A program made the translations under genes and the position numbers. From contig JAPKHT010000006.1 of NCBI GenBank assembly GCA_026646655.1, positions 1 through 64,000 on the forward strand: a stretch of 64,000 bases of DNA, in the 5' to 3' direction. Source of the DNA: JADLBR01 sp020847615. GTDB lineage: Bacteria; Verrucomicrobiota; Verrucomicrobiia; JADLBR01. The notes below the pieces were generated by a model. It was not told the DNA's origin, ran no database searches, and was given only the letters and a program-made list of their open reading frames with translations. This document shows, piece after piece, positions 51,597 through 59,441 of the stretch (position 1 is the stretch's first letter; every line of letters starts with the position of its first letter).

Positions 51597-52223
51597 ATGG
51601 CGGCACCCCTCACCGAGTTCGCGCCCGGCCCCATCCTGATCTCCGCGGGTGCGATCCGCCGCCGCACCGCCCGCCTCGCGCGCGAGATCTCCGCCCGCTA
51701 CCGCCGCCGCGACCTCGTCTTGCTCGGCATCCTCAACGGATCGCTCTTCTTCCTCGCCGACCTAGCCCGCCATCTCTCGGTGCCGTTCCGGCTCGAGTGC
51801 TGGAGGATCCGCAGCTACGTCGGGAAAACCACCCGCAGCTCCGGCGCCGTCCATGGCATAGGCACCGCGCCGGGGGATTTCCGCGGCGCCGACGTCCTCC
51901 TCGTCGATGACATTCTCGATACGGGCATCACCCTCGCGGCCGCCCGGGCCCGCCTGCTCGCGCTCGGCGCCCGCTCCGTGCGCGTCTGTGTCCTTGTGCG
52001 CAAGCGCCGCCGCCGCGCGCGACCCGCCCGCGCCCATTGGGTCGGATTCGATATCGGCGACGAATTCGTCGTCGGCTTTGGCCTCGACTACGATGGGCGG
52101 TTCCGCGGCCTGCCGGACATCCGCGCCCTCAGGCCGGCCATTCCCCGCACGCGGCGCCGCGCCTCGAAGACGGATCCGGGCCTCAAACCGACAAAGACGC
52201 GGAAATCGCGAACATCTCGCTGA
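51597..52223 (+). CDS. hpt: Hypoxanthine phosphoribosyltransferase
   Basis: This encodes 208 residues from ATG 51597. An N-terminal frame extends through the MITE-like repeat, which I reject. The PRPP-binding motif VLLVDDILDTGITLAAARA is present, as are LGILNGSLFFLADLAR with the flexible-loop Gly and AHWVGFDIGDEFVVGFGLDY, close to the usual HPRT C-terminal motif. It makes IMP from hypoxanthine and PRPP. The extra tail (about 35 residues, rich in Arg, Lys and Pro) is unusual. The gene is convergent with the coiled-coil protein. Confidence 0.92.
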   Translation: MAAPLTEFAPGPILISAGAIRRRTARLAREISARYRRRDLVLLGILNGSLFFLADLARHLSVPFRLECWRIRSYVGKTTRSSGAVHGIGTAPGDFRGADVLLVDDILDTGITLAAARARLLALGARSVRVCVLVRKRRRRARPARAHWVGFDIGDEFVVGFGLDYDGRFRGLPDIRALRPAIPRTRRRASKTDPGLKPTKTRKSRTSR

Positions 52224-52275
52224 CGCGCGGTCGGCCGCGCCCGCGGGCATCGCCTTGCCGGAAGAATCCCCCCCC

Positions 52276-54891
52276 TTACTCCGGGTCGAACTTGCCCTCG
52301 AGCAGCATCCGGCGTTTCTCCAGGAGGCTCTCGGGAAAGACGCGCATGCTCGTCTCCTGCAACCTGACCACATCGGCCTCGGAAAATGCCCAGTACTCCT
52401 TCTCGTCCTTCCAAGCCCTGAAGAAAACGACGTATTTCCCGGGGGACACGCTGGCGTTCTCGTCGAGTTTGGCGAAGACGTACTTCCCGTCCGACCTCGC
52501 GGCGCTCTCGACCAGCCTGAACTTCTCTGGCAGCGCATCCATCTGCGCCACGAGTTCGGCCTCGATCTTCTTCGGGTCGAACCCGCCCGCGCCCATGGCC
52601 TTCCGGGCCGCGTCGGCGGCATCCTGGGCCGCCTTGAGCTGCTGCTCGGCCTTCGCCATGGCCGCCCGCGCTTTCTCGACCTCGGCCTTCTGCTTCTCGA
52701 TGATTCCGCCAAACTGCCCCTGCGACAACCTGAACTCTTCTTGGAGCGCCACCCTCTGCGACTTCCAGTACTCGAAATAGCCGCGCCACTGCGACAGTTG
52801 CTCCTCGGCCCAGGCCTGCTCGGCCTTCCGGTCCACGCCCGCCCCGGCGCCGTATAGCCCGGTCCTGAATCGGCTCACCACGATGTCTGGCTCGGTCTCC
52901 GCGGGATCTTCCGCGAAGTCGATCTTGATCCGCTGCGCCCTGTCGGCGATCGCCCGCTGGAAGTTCTGCCGCGTGCTCGCCAGTTCTGCCTCGAGCGCCT
53001 TGAACCGCGCCTCAAATTGCTCCTGGCTCTGGGCGTTGATACCGACCGCCTCCTGCTTGTGCTTGACCTCGAGTGCGGCAAACGCCTGCTTGGCCGCGGC
53101 CACCGGTGCCTCCGCTTCCTTGGCCATCCTTTCCGCCGCCGCCACGGCCTGCTCCCGCCGGGCCTGCTCCTGGCGCAGTGGCTCCAGCTGCTCCAGATAC
53201 CGCTGGTGCAGGCGCTCGACCTCCGCCACCAACGGGTTCATCAGGTACGCGCTGTCAGAGACCTTGTAGCCGTCCAGCATCGGCTGGCAGACCAGGCGCG
53301 TCTCGCGCGTCTGCATCCAATAGAAGTACGCGGCGGCGGCGCCTGCCCCCAAGAGCACCAGCAGGAAGAGCGAAGACCATAGCCGCGATCCGCGCCGCCT
53401 GGCCGCCAGACTCGCGGGCGCCGCGCCCTGGGCCGACGCCACGATGGGTTGCCCGATCCCCTTCACGGTCGCGGCCCCCGCCGCCGGCACTCTTCGTGGC
53501 ACGGCGGGCCCGGCCACGGAACCAGACGGGACCGGTGCCTGGGAAGGCAAAGCCGTCCCCGGCGCCGCACCCGCGCCCGACACCGCGTCCGTCGCCTTCG
53601 CCGCCACGACCACCGCAGCCTGCAATGGGGGCCCCGCCTTCGGCGGCGCGGGCATCGGCGGAGGCACCGGTGGCTTCCCAGCCAAGCCAACGGCACTCGG
53701 CGCAGCGGGCCCAGCGGGAACCACTGTCGCCGGAAGCGGCGGAGCCACGGGCACCGGAGCCCCCGCCATGCGCGGCGGCGGCACCGGTGCGGGTGATGGT
53801 CTGGTTGCGGGCACCGCGACGGGCGGCGCCTCCCCAGTCTCACCCACCCCCGCATCCAGCACGGGCAACTCCCTGAACCTGAAATTCGGCGGGACCTTCG
53901 CGACGGCGGGACCCTGCGGTTGCGGACTGCCCATCGGCGTGGCCACCGGCTGCGGCGATGCCTCCGGCACAGGGGACGGCGCCGGCGCAAACGGTCCGGG
54001 CAACCGCGCCTCCACGTCGGCCGACTGGGCCGGGAGCGACCCCACCGAAACGGGCGGCGTTGGCGAAACCACAGGCGCCGGTCCCGCCGGTCGCCGAACA
54101 GCGGGCGGCACCATCGCAGGCCCTGAAATCGGTGCCGGCGCCGGTGCCGCAGGAGCCATCGGCGCAGGACGAGGCGGGGCACTGGGACCGGCGACCCAGG
54201 CCGGGGGATGCGCGAGATGCGGCGCGTCAGAGGCAGCCCTCGGTTCCCGCGGGGGCAGTGGCTTCAGTGTCTGGGTCTTTCTGCCGCCAGACATCCATGG
54301 CGGCCGCACCTTTTCGCCGCCTCCAACCTCCTCCGTGGGCGCCTTTGACACAGGACCGATGCCGGGTGAAAACGCCTGTGCGGCCACGCCGGCAATCGGT
54401 CGCGGCGGTGCCACCGGCTGCGGCACCACTCCCGATCCCGATGGAAGGGGTGGCACACTGGGCACCGGCGGAACACCAAAGACAGCGGGTGCCCCTGGGA
54501 TCTTGGGCGCCTGAGCCGAAACTCCGGGCGCGACCGGAGGCGGCGGCACCGGCACCGCGGGCCGCATCATTCCCTGCGCGGGCATCGGCGGCAGTGGCGG
54601 CACCGGTCGCGGCCCGGCGCCCACACCCCCGTGCGCCTGCCGTCGCACCGCCGACGCGTAATCGATCTTCTCGGTCCCTGCCTTCCCTCCCTCCCGCCTC
54701 GGCAGCGGTGGTGGTACGGGCACCGGCGCGCCCGAAACCACAGGCGGCGGCGCAGGCGGCGGACTCGCAATCATCTGATCGCGCAGGCTCGGCGTCCCCT
54801 TGCCCGGACTCGGCGCCCTCACCGCACCCGGTTCGTCCGGGTTCTTCTTCCCGCCGAACAGGTTGGCCAGCCTCGAGCTAAAATTGCCCAT
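52276..54891 (-). CDS. Large Pro-rich, single-pass coiled-coil protein of unknown function
   Basis: This encodes 871 residues. Residues 1-500 are Pro/Ala/Gly/Val-rich (PPPVVSGAPVPVPPPLP and many similar runs), typical of a disordered linker. A membrane segment at about 506-527 (LWSSLFLLVLLGAGAAAAYF) is followed by long heptad-rich coiled coils (about 555-660 and 695-770, e.g. LRQEQARREQAVAAAERMAK) and a small C-terminal domain (about 775-871, VSPGKYVVFFRAWKDEKEYW). It has no enzyme motif. It is probably cytoplasmic N-terminally with the coiled coil in the periplasm or the reverse. It may be an envelope scaffold. The start MGNFSSRLANLF lies 5 bp from the chorismate mutase stop, which suggests cotranscription. 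Confidence 0.6.
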   Translation of the reverse strand: MGNFSSRLANLFGGKKNPDEPGAVRAPSPGKGTPSLRDQMIASPPPAPPPVVSGAPVPVPPPLPRREGGKAGTEKIDYASAVRRQAHGGVGAGPRPVPPLPPMPAQGMMRPAVPVPPPPVAPGVSAQAPKIPGAPAVFGVPPVPSVPPLPSGSGVVPQPVAPPRPIAGVAAQAFSPGIGPVSKAPTEEVGGGEKVRPPWMSGGRKTQTLKPLPPREPRAASDAPHLAHPPAWVAGPSAPPRPAPMAPAAPAPAPISGPAMVPPAVRRPAGPAPVVSPTPPVSVGSLPAQSADVEARLPGPFAPAPSPVPEASPQPVATPMGSPQPQGPAVAKVPPNFRFRELPVLDAGVGETGEAPPVAVPATRPSPAPVPPPRMAGAPVPVAPPLPATVVPAGPAAPSAVGLAGKPPVPPPMPAPPKAGPPLQAAVVVAAKATDAVSGAGAAPGTALPSQAPVPSGSVAGPAVPRRVPAAGAATVKGIGQPIVASAQGAAPASLAARRRGSRLWSSLFLLVLLGAGAAAAYFYWMQTRETRLVCQPMLDGYKVSDSAYLMNPLVAEVERLHQRYLEQLEPLRQEQARREQAVAAAERMAKEAEAPVAAAKQAFAALEVKHKQEAVGINAQSQEQFEARFKALEAELASTRQNFQRAIADRAQRIKIDFAEDPAETEPDIVVSRFRTGLYGAGAGVDRKAEQAWAEEQLSQWRGYFEYWKSQRVALQEEFRLSQGQFGGIIEKQKAEVEKARAAMAKAEQQLKAAQDAADAARKAMGAGGFDPKKIEAELVAQMDALPEKFRLVESAARSDGKYVFAKLDENASVSPGKYVVFFRAWKDEKEYWAFSEADVVRLQETSMRVFPESLLEKRRMLLEGKFDPE

Positions 54892-54895
54892 TTGA

Positions 54896-55408
54896 TCAAC
54901 TTAACTTATTTGCCCCGGCGTCAACCACGAAAAAACGCTTCCCCCCAAACCGGGGCAGGACCATCCCGGTCAATTCGCGAAGTCCGTCCCGATAGCTGCA
55001 GCACGTCACCCAATAATCGCACTCGCCCCCTCGCAGCGCACGCGCCACCTGGGCCCTATCCTCGTAACTCATGTAGCTCGCCTCAAGTCCAAAGATGTCG
55101 ATCGCCGCATGGTGACACTCGGTCCATTCGGAACCCATATGGGCGATCCGCAGCCGCTTCTGCAGCGCCCGCGCCGATGAGAAAATGATCTGATACACCG
55201 AGCGCAGGGCCGAATCCGATAGCGGTCCGCCGTTTTCCTTCGACAACCGCGCCACAAGTCTCGCCTCCCGCGCGGGATCAAAAACCCCCCGCCCAGAACT
55301 AGCCTTCGCCCGCCCGATCTCCTGAACCAGGCTCAGGCGCTTGTTCAGCAGCTTGAGGATCTGGCTGTCCAGGGCGTCGATCCGCAACCTCAGCGTCTCG
55401 ATTTTCAT
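54896..55408 (-). CDS. Chorismate mutase (AroQ type) with degenerate dehydratase-like tail
   Basis: This encodes 170 residues. Residues 1-85 form an AroQ-type chorismate mutase: TLRLRIDALDSQILKLLNKR with the first Arg, LSLVQEIGRAKASSG and the FDPAREARLVARL helix. The rest (LRIAHMGSEWTECHHAAIDI, then FGLEASYMSYEDRAQVARAL and GGECDYWVTCCSYRDG) follows the start of the prephenate dehydratase domain of P-proteins ('vayLGpeGtfs..A'), but it is short and lacks the later catalytic blocks. So the protein looks like a P-protein with its dehydratase part reduced. Its first 110 bp overlap the end of scpB. It converts chorismate to prephenate. Whether the tail is functional is unknown. Confidence 0.72.
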   Translation of the reverse strand: MKIETLRLRIDALDSQILKLLNKRLSLVQEIGRAKASSGRGVFDPAREARLVARLSKENGGPLSDSALRSVYQIIFSSARALQKRLRIAHMGSEWTECHHAAIDIFGLEASYMSYEDRAQVARALRGGECDYWVTCCSYRDGLRELTGMVLPRFGGKRFFVVDAGANKLS

Positions 55409-56027
55409 CGCTCAGCGGCAGAACCCCATCGACCGATCCCTGTTGAAGGGCCGGCGGCTTGGGCAACGGGACCCTCCTAAGTTCCTCCGCATTAGGCAAT
55501 TCATCTAGCGACCTGAGCCCAAAATGCTCAAGGAAAAATTCGGTGGTCTCGTAGACCAGCGGCCTGCCGGGCAGGTCGGCCCTGCCCCGCGCCGTCACGA
55601 GTCCCCGCTCCTGGATCGTCGTGAGCACCGCATCCACCGACACGCCACGCACCGCCTCGATCTCGGCGCGCGACACGGGCTGCCGATACGCGATGATCGC
55701 CAGCGTCTCCAGCGCCGGCCCGCTCAGCCGCGGCGCGCGCGAGCGCTCGTACAGCAGCCTCACCCATGCCACGTATTCCGGACGCGTGGCCAGCTGGTAG
55801 CCGCCCGCCAGTTCCTCCAGCACGTAGCTCCGCTTCTCCGCCTCGATCTCCGACCGGATCTCCTCGATCACCCGCGTGACCTCCGCCTCCCTGGCCGATG
55901 CCATCGCCACCGTGTCGTCGTCCTGCTGCAACTCCGCCGCCTCGGCCAGCAGTTTCCGGATGTCCTTGCCCGAGAGTGGCCCGTTCGCCGCAAAGAGCAG
56001 CGCCTCGATGACTTGCTTCAGCGTCAT
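55299..56027 (-). CDS. scpB: Segregation and condensation protein B
   Basis: This encodes 242 residues. It starts TLKQVIEALLFAANGPLSGK, and LATRPEYVAWVRLLYERSRA, then PRLSGPALETLAIIAYRQPV and SRAEIEAVRGVSVDAVLTTI, is the ScpB double winged-helix pattern, ending LPLPKPPALQQG near residue 200. The last 36 residues (rich in Asp, Gln, Pro) are read in a different frame across the start of the chorismate mutase gene. scpB and scpA are coupled as ATGA. The ScpAB complex works with SMC in chromosome segregation. Confidence 0.92.
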   Translation of the reverse strand: MTLKQVIEALLFAANGPLSGKDIRKLLAEAAELQQDDDTVAMASAREAEVTRVIEEIRSEIEAEKRSYVLEELAGGYQLATRPEYVAWVRLLYERSRAPRLSGPALETLAIIAYRQPVSRAEIEAVRGVSVDAVLTTIQERGLVTARGRADLPGRPLVYETTEFFLEHFGLRSLDELPNAEELRRVPLPKPPALQQGSVDGVLPLSDENRDAEVADRRPGQPDPQAAEQAPEPGSGDRAGEG

Positions 56028-56773
56028 GCCGCCTCCACCCGGACGATCTCGATCTCGCCAAACTGCCGCGGCTGCCGCGCCGCGATGAACCGCAGGCGGA
56101 TCAACTCCAGTATCGCAAGAAACGTCACCACCACCTCGGTCCTCGACGCCGACCCCTCGAACAGATCCGCGAACATCCGCCGCCGCTCCGTCGCAAAGAC
56201 CTGCCTCACGAACTCGATCTTGTCGGCGACCGTGAACCGCTCCTCGAAAATGTCCCGCAGGTTGTCCGCCTTCTGAACCCGGTCCAGGATCTTCTTGAAG
56301 GCGGTGATCAGGTCAAATATCCCCGCTTCGCCCGCCGGCGGCGCCGGCACCGGCGCGAATTCGGGCTTGGCCGGCTTTCGCGGAAACACCCGCTCGCGAT
56401 CCGCCTCCCTGAGCCTCAGGTCGAACGCGACATCCTTGAACTTCTTGTACTCGACCAGCTGCCGGATCAGCTCCCAGCGCGGATCGTCCTCCTCCTCCGC
56501 CTCCTCGTCGATCGCCTGCTGGTCCACCGGCAAGAGCATCCGGCTCTTGATATACAAGAGGGTCGCGGCCATCACCAGGAACTCCCCCGCCAGCTCCAGG
56601 TTGAGCATCTGCATCAGGTCGAGGTACTCCACGTACTGGGTCGTCACCTGCTCGATCGGGATATCGTAGATGTCCAGCTCGTCCTTCCGGATCAGGTACA
56701 GCAGCAGGTCCAGCGGCCCCTCGAAAACCGGAAGCCGCACCTGCAAATCCCGCCCCGTCTCAAGGCTCAGCAC
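56024..56773 (-). CDS. scpA: Segregation and condensation protein A
   Basis: This encodes 249 residues from GTG 56773, which overlaps trpS by 7 bp. The far-upstream ATG at 56998 is rejected because it would run through trpS. The start gives VLSLETGRDLQVRLPVFEGP, then LDLLLYLIRKDELDIYDIPI and QVTTQYVEYLDLMQML, the highly conserved N-terminus of ScpA. The middle is acidic, EEAEEEDDPRWELIRQLVEY, and the C-terminal winged helix is RTEVVVTFLAILELIRLRFI. It binds SMC and ScpB. Identification is secure. Confidence 0.93.
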   Translation of the reverse strand: MLSLETGRDLQVRLPVFEGPLDLLLYLIRKDELDIYDIPIEQVTTQYVEYLDLMQMLNLELAGEFLVMAATLLYIKSRMLLPVDQQAIDEEAEEEDDPRWELIRQLVEYKKFKDVAFDLRLREADRERVFPRKPAKPEFAPVPAPPAGEAGIFDLITAFKKILDRVQKADNLRDIFEERFTVADKIEFVRQVFATERRRMFADLFEGSASRTEVVVTFLAILELIRLRFIAARQPRQFGEIEIVRVEAA

Positions 56774-57729
56774 AGGCCCACCGCCTCCCTCACCCGCCCC
56801 AGCACCGCCCGCGCCACCGACCGCGCCCGCGCCGCGCCCCCCGCCAGCACCTCGTCCACCCGCGCCGGCGACGCCTCCAGTTCCGCACGCCTCCGCCGAT
56901 ACTCCGCGAAATGGCCCCACAGCGCGCGGAACAGCTCCTTCTTGTACTCGCCGTAGCCCGTCCCGCCCGCCAAAAACGACGCCTCCATCGCCCGGCACTC
57001 ACCCTCCGTCGCCACGAGCCGATACAATTGCAGGATCAGCGACCCCTCCACCGCCTTGGGCGCCTCCACAGGCGTCGAGTCCGTCTTGATCCCCATCACC
57101 TTCTTCCGGAACGAGGCCTCCGGCTCCGAGAGGTAAATCCCGTTGTCATAAGACTTCGACATCTTCTGGCCGTCGAGCCCCGGCACCACCGCCACCTCGT
57201 CCCGGATCTCGGGCTCCGGCATCCGCAGCACCTCGCCGTACGCCTCGTTGAACTTGATCGCGATGTCGCGCGCCACCTCCACGTGCTGCTTCTGGTCCCG
57301 GCCCACCGGAACCAGGTCGGAGTCGTAGATCAGGATGTCCGCCGCCATGAGGACCGGATACGCGAACAAACCGTGGCTCGCCGAGATCCCCCGCGCCACC
57401 TTGTCCTTGTACGAATGGCAGCGCTGCAAGAGCCCCATCGGCGTCACGGTCGACAGGATCCACGACAGCTCGGTCACCTCGGGGACGTCGCTCTGCCGGA
57501 AGAGCGCCGACCTCCCAGGGTCTAGCCCCGCCGCCAGCAGGTCCATCGCCACCTCGCGGCTGAAGCGCCGCAGGTCGCCCGGATTCTGGATGCTGGTCAG
57601 GGCGTGGTAGTCCGCGATGAAGTAGAATGCCTCGCCCTTCTCCTGCAACTCGATCGCGGGCCGCATCATCCCGAAATAATTCCCGAGATGCAGCCGCCCG
57701 CTGGGCTGGATGCCAGACAAAATCCTCAT
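56767..57729 (-). CDS. trpS: Tryptophanyl-tRNA synthetase
   Basis: This encodes 320 residues. The class I motif HLGN is in SGIQPSGRLHLGNYFGMMRP, and KMSKS is in GLDGQKMSKSYDNGIYLSEP. LMAADILIYDSDLVPVGRDQ and TVTPMGLLQRCHSYKDK are also family-typical. It charges tRNA-Trp in the cytoplasm. Its end overlaps scpA by 7 bp. Identification is secure. Confidence 0.97.
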   Translation of the reverse strand: MRILSGIQPSGRLHLGNYFGMMRPAIELQEKGEAFYFIADYHALTSIQNPGDLRRFSREVAMDLLAAGLDPGRSALFRQSDVPEVTELSWILSTVTPMGLLQRCHSYKDKVARGISASHGLFAYPVLMAADILIYDSDLVPVGRDQKQHVEVARDIAIKFNEAYGEVLRMPEPEIRDEVAVVPGLDGQKMSKSYDNGIYLSEPEASFRKKVMGIKTDSTPVEAPKAVEGSLILQLYRLVATEGECRAMEASFLAGGTGYGEYKKELFRALWGHFAEYRRRRAELEASPARVDEVLAGGAARARSVARAVLGRVREAVGLC

Positions 57730-57929
57730 CCCTCGCCCCCGCGCTCACCAATGACTAGAATCGGCTCAAACATGGAATGTCCACGCATAGCACCCGCGAC
57801 CCACTCGGCAAGCCCTAGAAAGCGCCCCCGATCCTCCTATAATCGCTGGTTTTCGAGCGATCCATCTCCCGCTCGCGGGTCGGATGAATTCGAGGCTGGT
57901 TGCCGAGAGAATGAGCGAGAGGAAAACGC

Positions 57930-58643
57930 TCACTCCACCCCCCGCCCATACACCTCGACCTCCGTGAATCGATTCATTTCGTCGGTGGTGCTTCCGCTGG
58001 TGTTGACCCGCACGTACCGGCAGCGCGCGCCCTTGGCATCGATGACCCTGCCGCGATGCGTCTCGACCCAGGCCAGGTCCCGTCCCGCCCCGAAGCCCGA
58101 CGAGTTGTCGTGGTCGTTATTGAATAGAACCCTGCCCCCATCCCGGAAATCCGGGTCATCCGACACTTGAACCACGACATCGTGAATCGCCCGCTGTTCC
58201 CCATGGAAAAACCACGGCACGACGGCAAAGACCTCACTTTCAACGCCAAGGTCGATCTGCACCCACTGTTTGCCAGGCCCGAGTTCCACGAACGAACCGT
58301 CCTGGCCAGCCTTGTCCCCATCGGTCACCATGCCCGGGTCCCCGACCATCGGGAAGGCGTCGCTGGCGGTGACCGGTTTCCCCTTCGCGAGGTTGTGCGA
58401 TCCCAACGGCATCAGCAGTGGCGGAACCGATTCGGGCGGCGTCCGGTCCATGTGCGGAAGGCTGATCGGTTTCGGCGTGCCGACCTGCTGCGCCTTCGGC
58501 AGCTCCAGCTCCAGCGGAACCATCACGTGCCCGGCCGACTGCGTCGCGGGTGCCCCAGGGCCGACGAACCGCCCCGGTTCCCCCGCGAGTGAGACCGCCG
58601 GGCCGGCCGCCAACATCCAAAACCAACATGCCGTCCGCCGCAT
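57930..58643 (-). CDS. Exported discoidin (F5/8 type C) domain protein
   Basis: This encodes 237 residues from ATG 58643 (MRRTACWFWMLAAGPAVSLA signal peptide). The mature protein has a low-complexity linker of about 60 residues and then a discoidin-like domain: GSHNLAKGKPVTASDAFPMV, then MVTDGDKAGQDGSFVELGPG and KQWVQIDLGVESEVFAVVPW, and ending in CRYVRVNTSGSTTDEMNRFT. This beta-sandwich binds carbohydrates or surfaces. There is no catalytic domain. The spacer before it (57730-57929, about 200 bp) holds nothing recognisable. It is probably a surface or periplasmic binding protein. Confidence 0.82.
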   Translation of the reverse strand: MRRTACWFWMLAAGPAVSLAGEPGRFVGPGAPATQSAGHVMVPLELELPKAQQVGTPKPISLPHMDRTPPESVPPLLMPLGSHNLAKGKPVTASDAFPMVGDPGMVTDGDKAGQDGSFVELGPGKQWVQIDLGVESEVFAVVPWFFHGEQRAIHDVVVQVSDDPDFRDGGRVLFNNDHDNSSGFGAGRDLAWVETHRGRVIDAKGARCRYVRVNTSGSTTDEMNRFTEVEVYGRGVE

Positions 58644-58682
58644 ACGCCCTCGCTTCACACCGCGCCCGATCAATGGCTTCTC

Positions 58683-59027
58683 TTACTTCCCTTGCACATC
58701 CTCGATCCGCTGCTCCTTGGACCGCACCCTCACCAGGTAGGCCACGACGCCCAGCCACGTCGGGAGCATCTCGACGCCCGGCAACACCTCGGCCAAGAAG
58801 GCCGGCAGCAGCAGCAGGTGAAAACCCAGCAGCCGCCACAGGGCCACCATCGCCACCAGATCCACGGCATCGTCGAACCATAGCGGTAACAGCGTCGTGC
58901 CCGCGAACATCCACTGGATGATGTCCGCCGCCGCCGCCGCCACGAACGCCAGCGCGATCCGCCGCCTCGTCAGCAGCGGCACCTGAAGCAGCCCCGCCCA
59001 TCCGCCCTTTTCGTTTGCCCCGTCCAT
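58683..59027 (-). CDS. Small integral membrane protein of unknown function
   Basis: This encodes 114 residues with two or three hydrophobic segments (RIALAFVAAAAADIIQWMFA, LVAMVALWRLLGFHLLLLPA, MLPTWLGVVAYLVRV) and a charged C-terminus. The start ATG 59027 is 23 bp from the divergent cupin start, so the two may share a control region. It ends 39 bp before the discoidin gene. I see no motif. A frame-long hydrophobic profile and clean start are the only support. Confidence 0.65.
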   Translation of the reverse strand: MDGANEKGGWAGLLQVPLLTRRRIALAFVAAAAADIIQWMFAGTTLLPLWFDDAVDLVAMVALWRLLGFHLLLLPAFLAEVLPGVEMLPTWLGVVAYLVRVRSKEQRIEDVQGK

Positions 59028-59050
59028 GCCGCGTCCTATCGTGCCTGCCA

Positions 59051-59407
59051 GTGACCGTCATTAACCTAGCCGACCAAGCCCCGTTCACAACCCAAGACGG
59101 CTCCACCATCCGCAGTATCCTCGACCCCACCAACGCCCCCGTCCAGAACCAGAGCCTCGCCGAGGCCTCCCTGCCATCCGGCGCCACCACCCGACCCCAC
59201 TACCATAAGGCCAGCGAGGAGTTCTATTTCATTTTGGAGGGCCGCGCCCGGATGACCGTCGCCGGCGTGAACCGCGACGTCCGCCCCGGCGACGCCATCC
59301 TCATCCCCCCGGGAACCCGCCACGCCATCCGGGCGTCCACCCCACTCCGCTTCCTCTGCTGCTGCGCCCCGCCCTATTCCCACGAGGACACTTTTTTCGA
59401 CGACTGA
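59051..59407 (+). CDS. Cupin-domain protein
   Basis: This encodes 118 residues from GTG 59051 (an upstream ATG at 59015 would overlap the divergent gene). It has the cupin 1 motif RPHYHKASEEFYFILEGRAR, holding the metal-binding His and Glu residues, and cupin 2 GDAILIPPGTRHAIRASTPL. It binds a metal and a small ligand. Specific function cannot be read from the sequence. A divergent small membrane protein gene lies upstream, and mutS is 34 bp downstream. Confidence 0.85.
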   Translation: MTVINLADQAPFTTQDGSTIRSILDPTNAPVQNQSLAEASLPSGATTRPHYHKASEEFYFILEGRARMTVAGVNRDVRPGDAILIPPGTRHAIRASTPLRFLCCCAPPYSHEDTFFDD

Positions 59408-59441
59408 GCCGCCGATTCCCCACCCTTGACCTAGACTCCCC

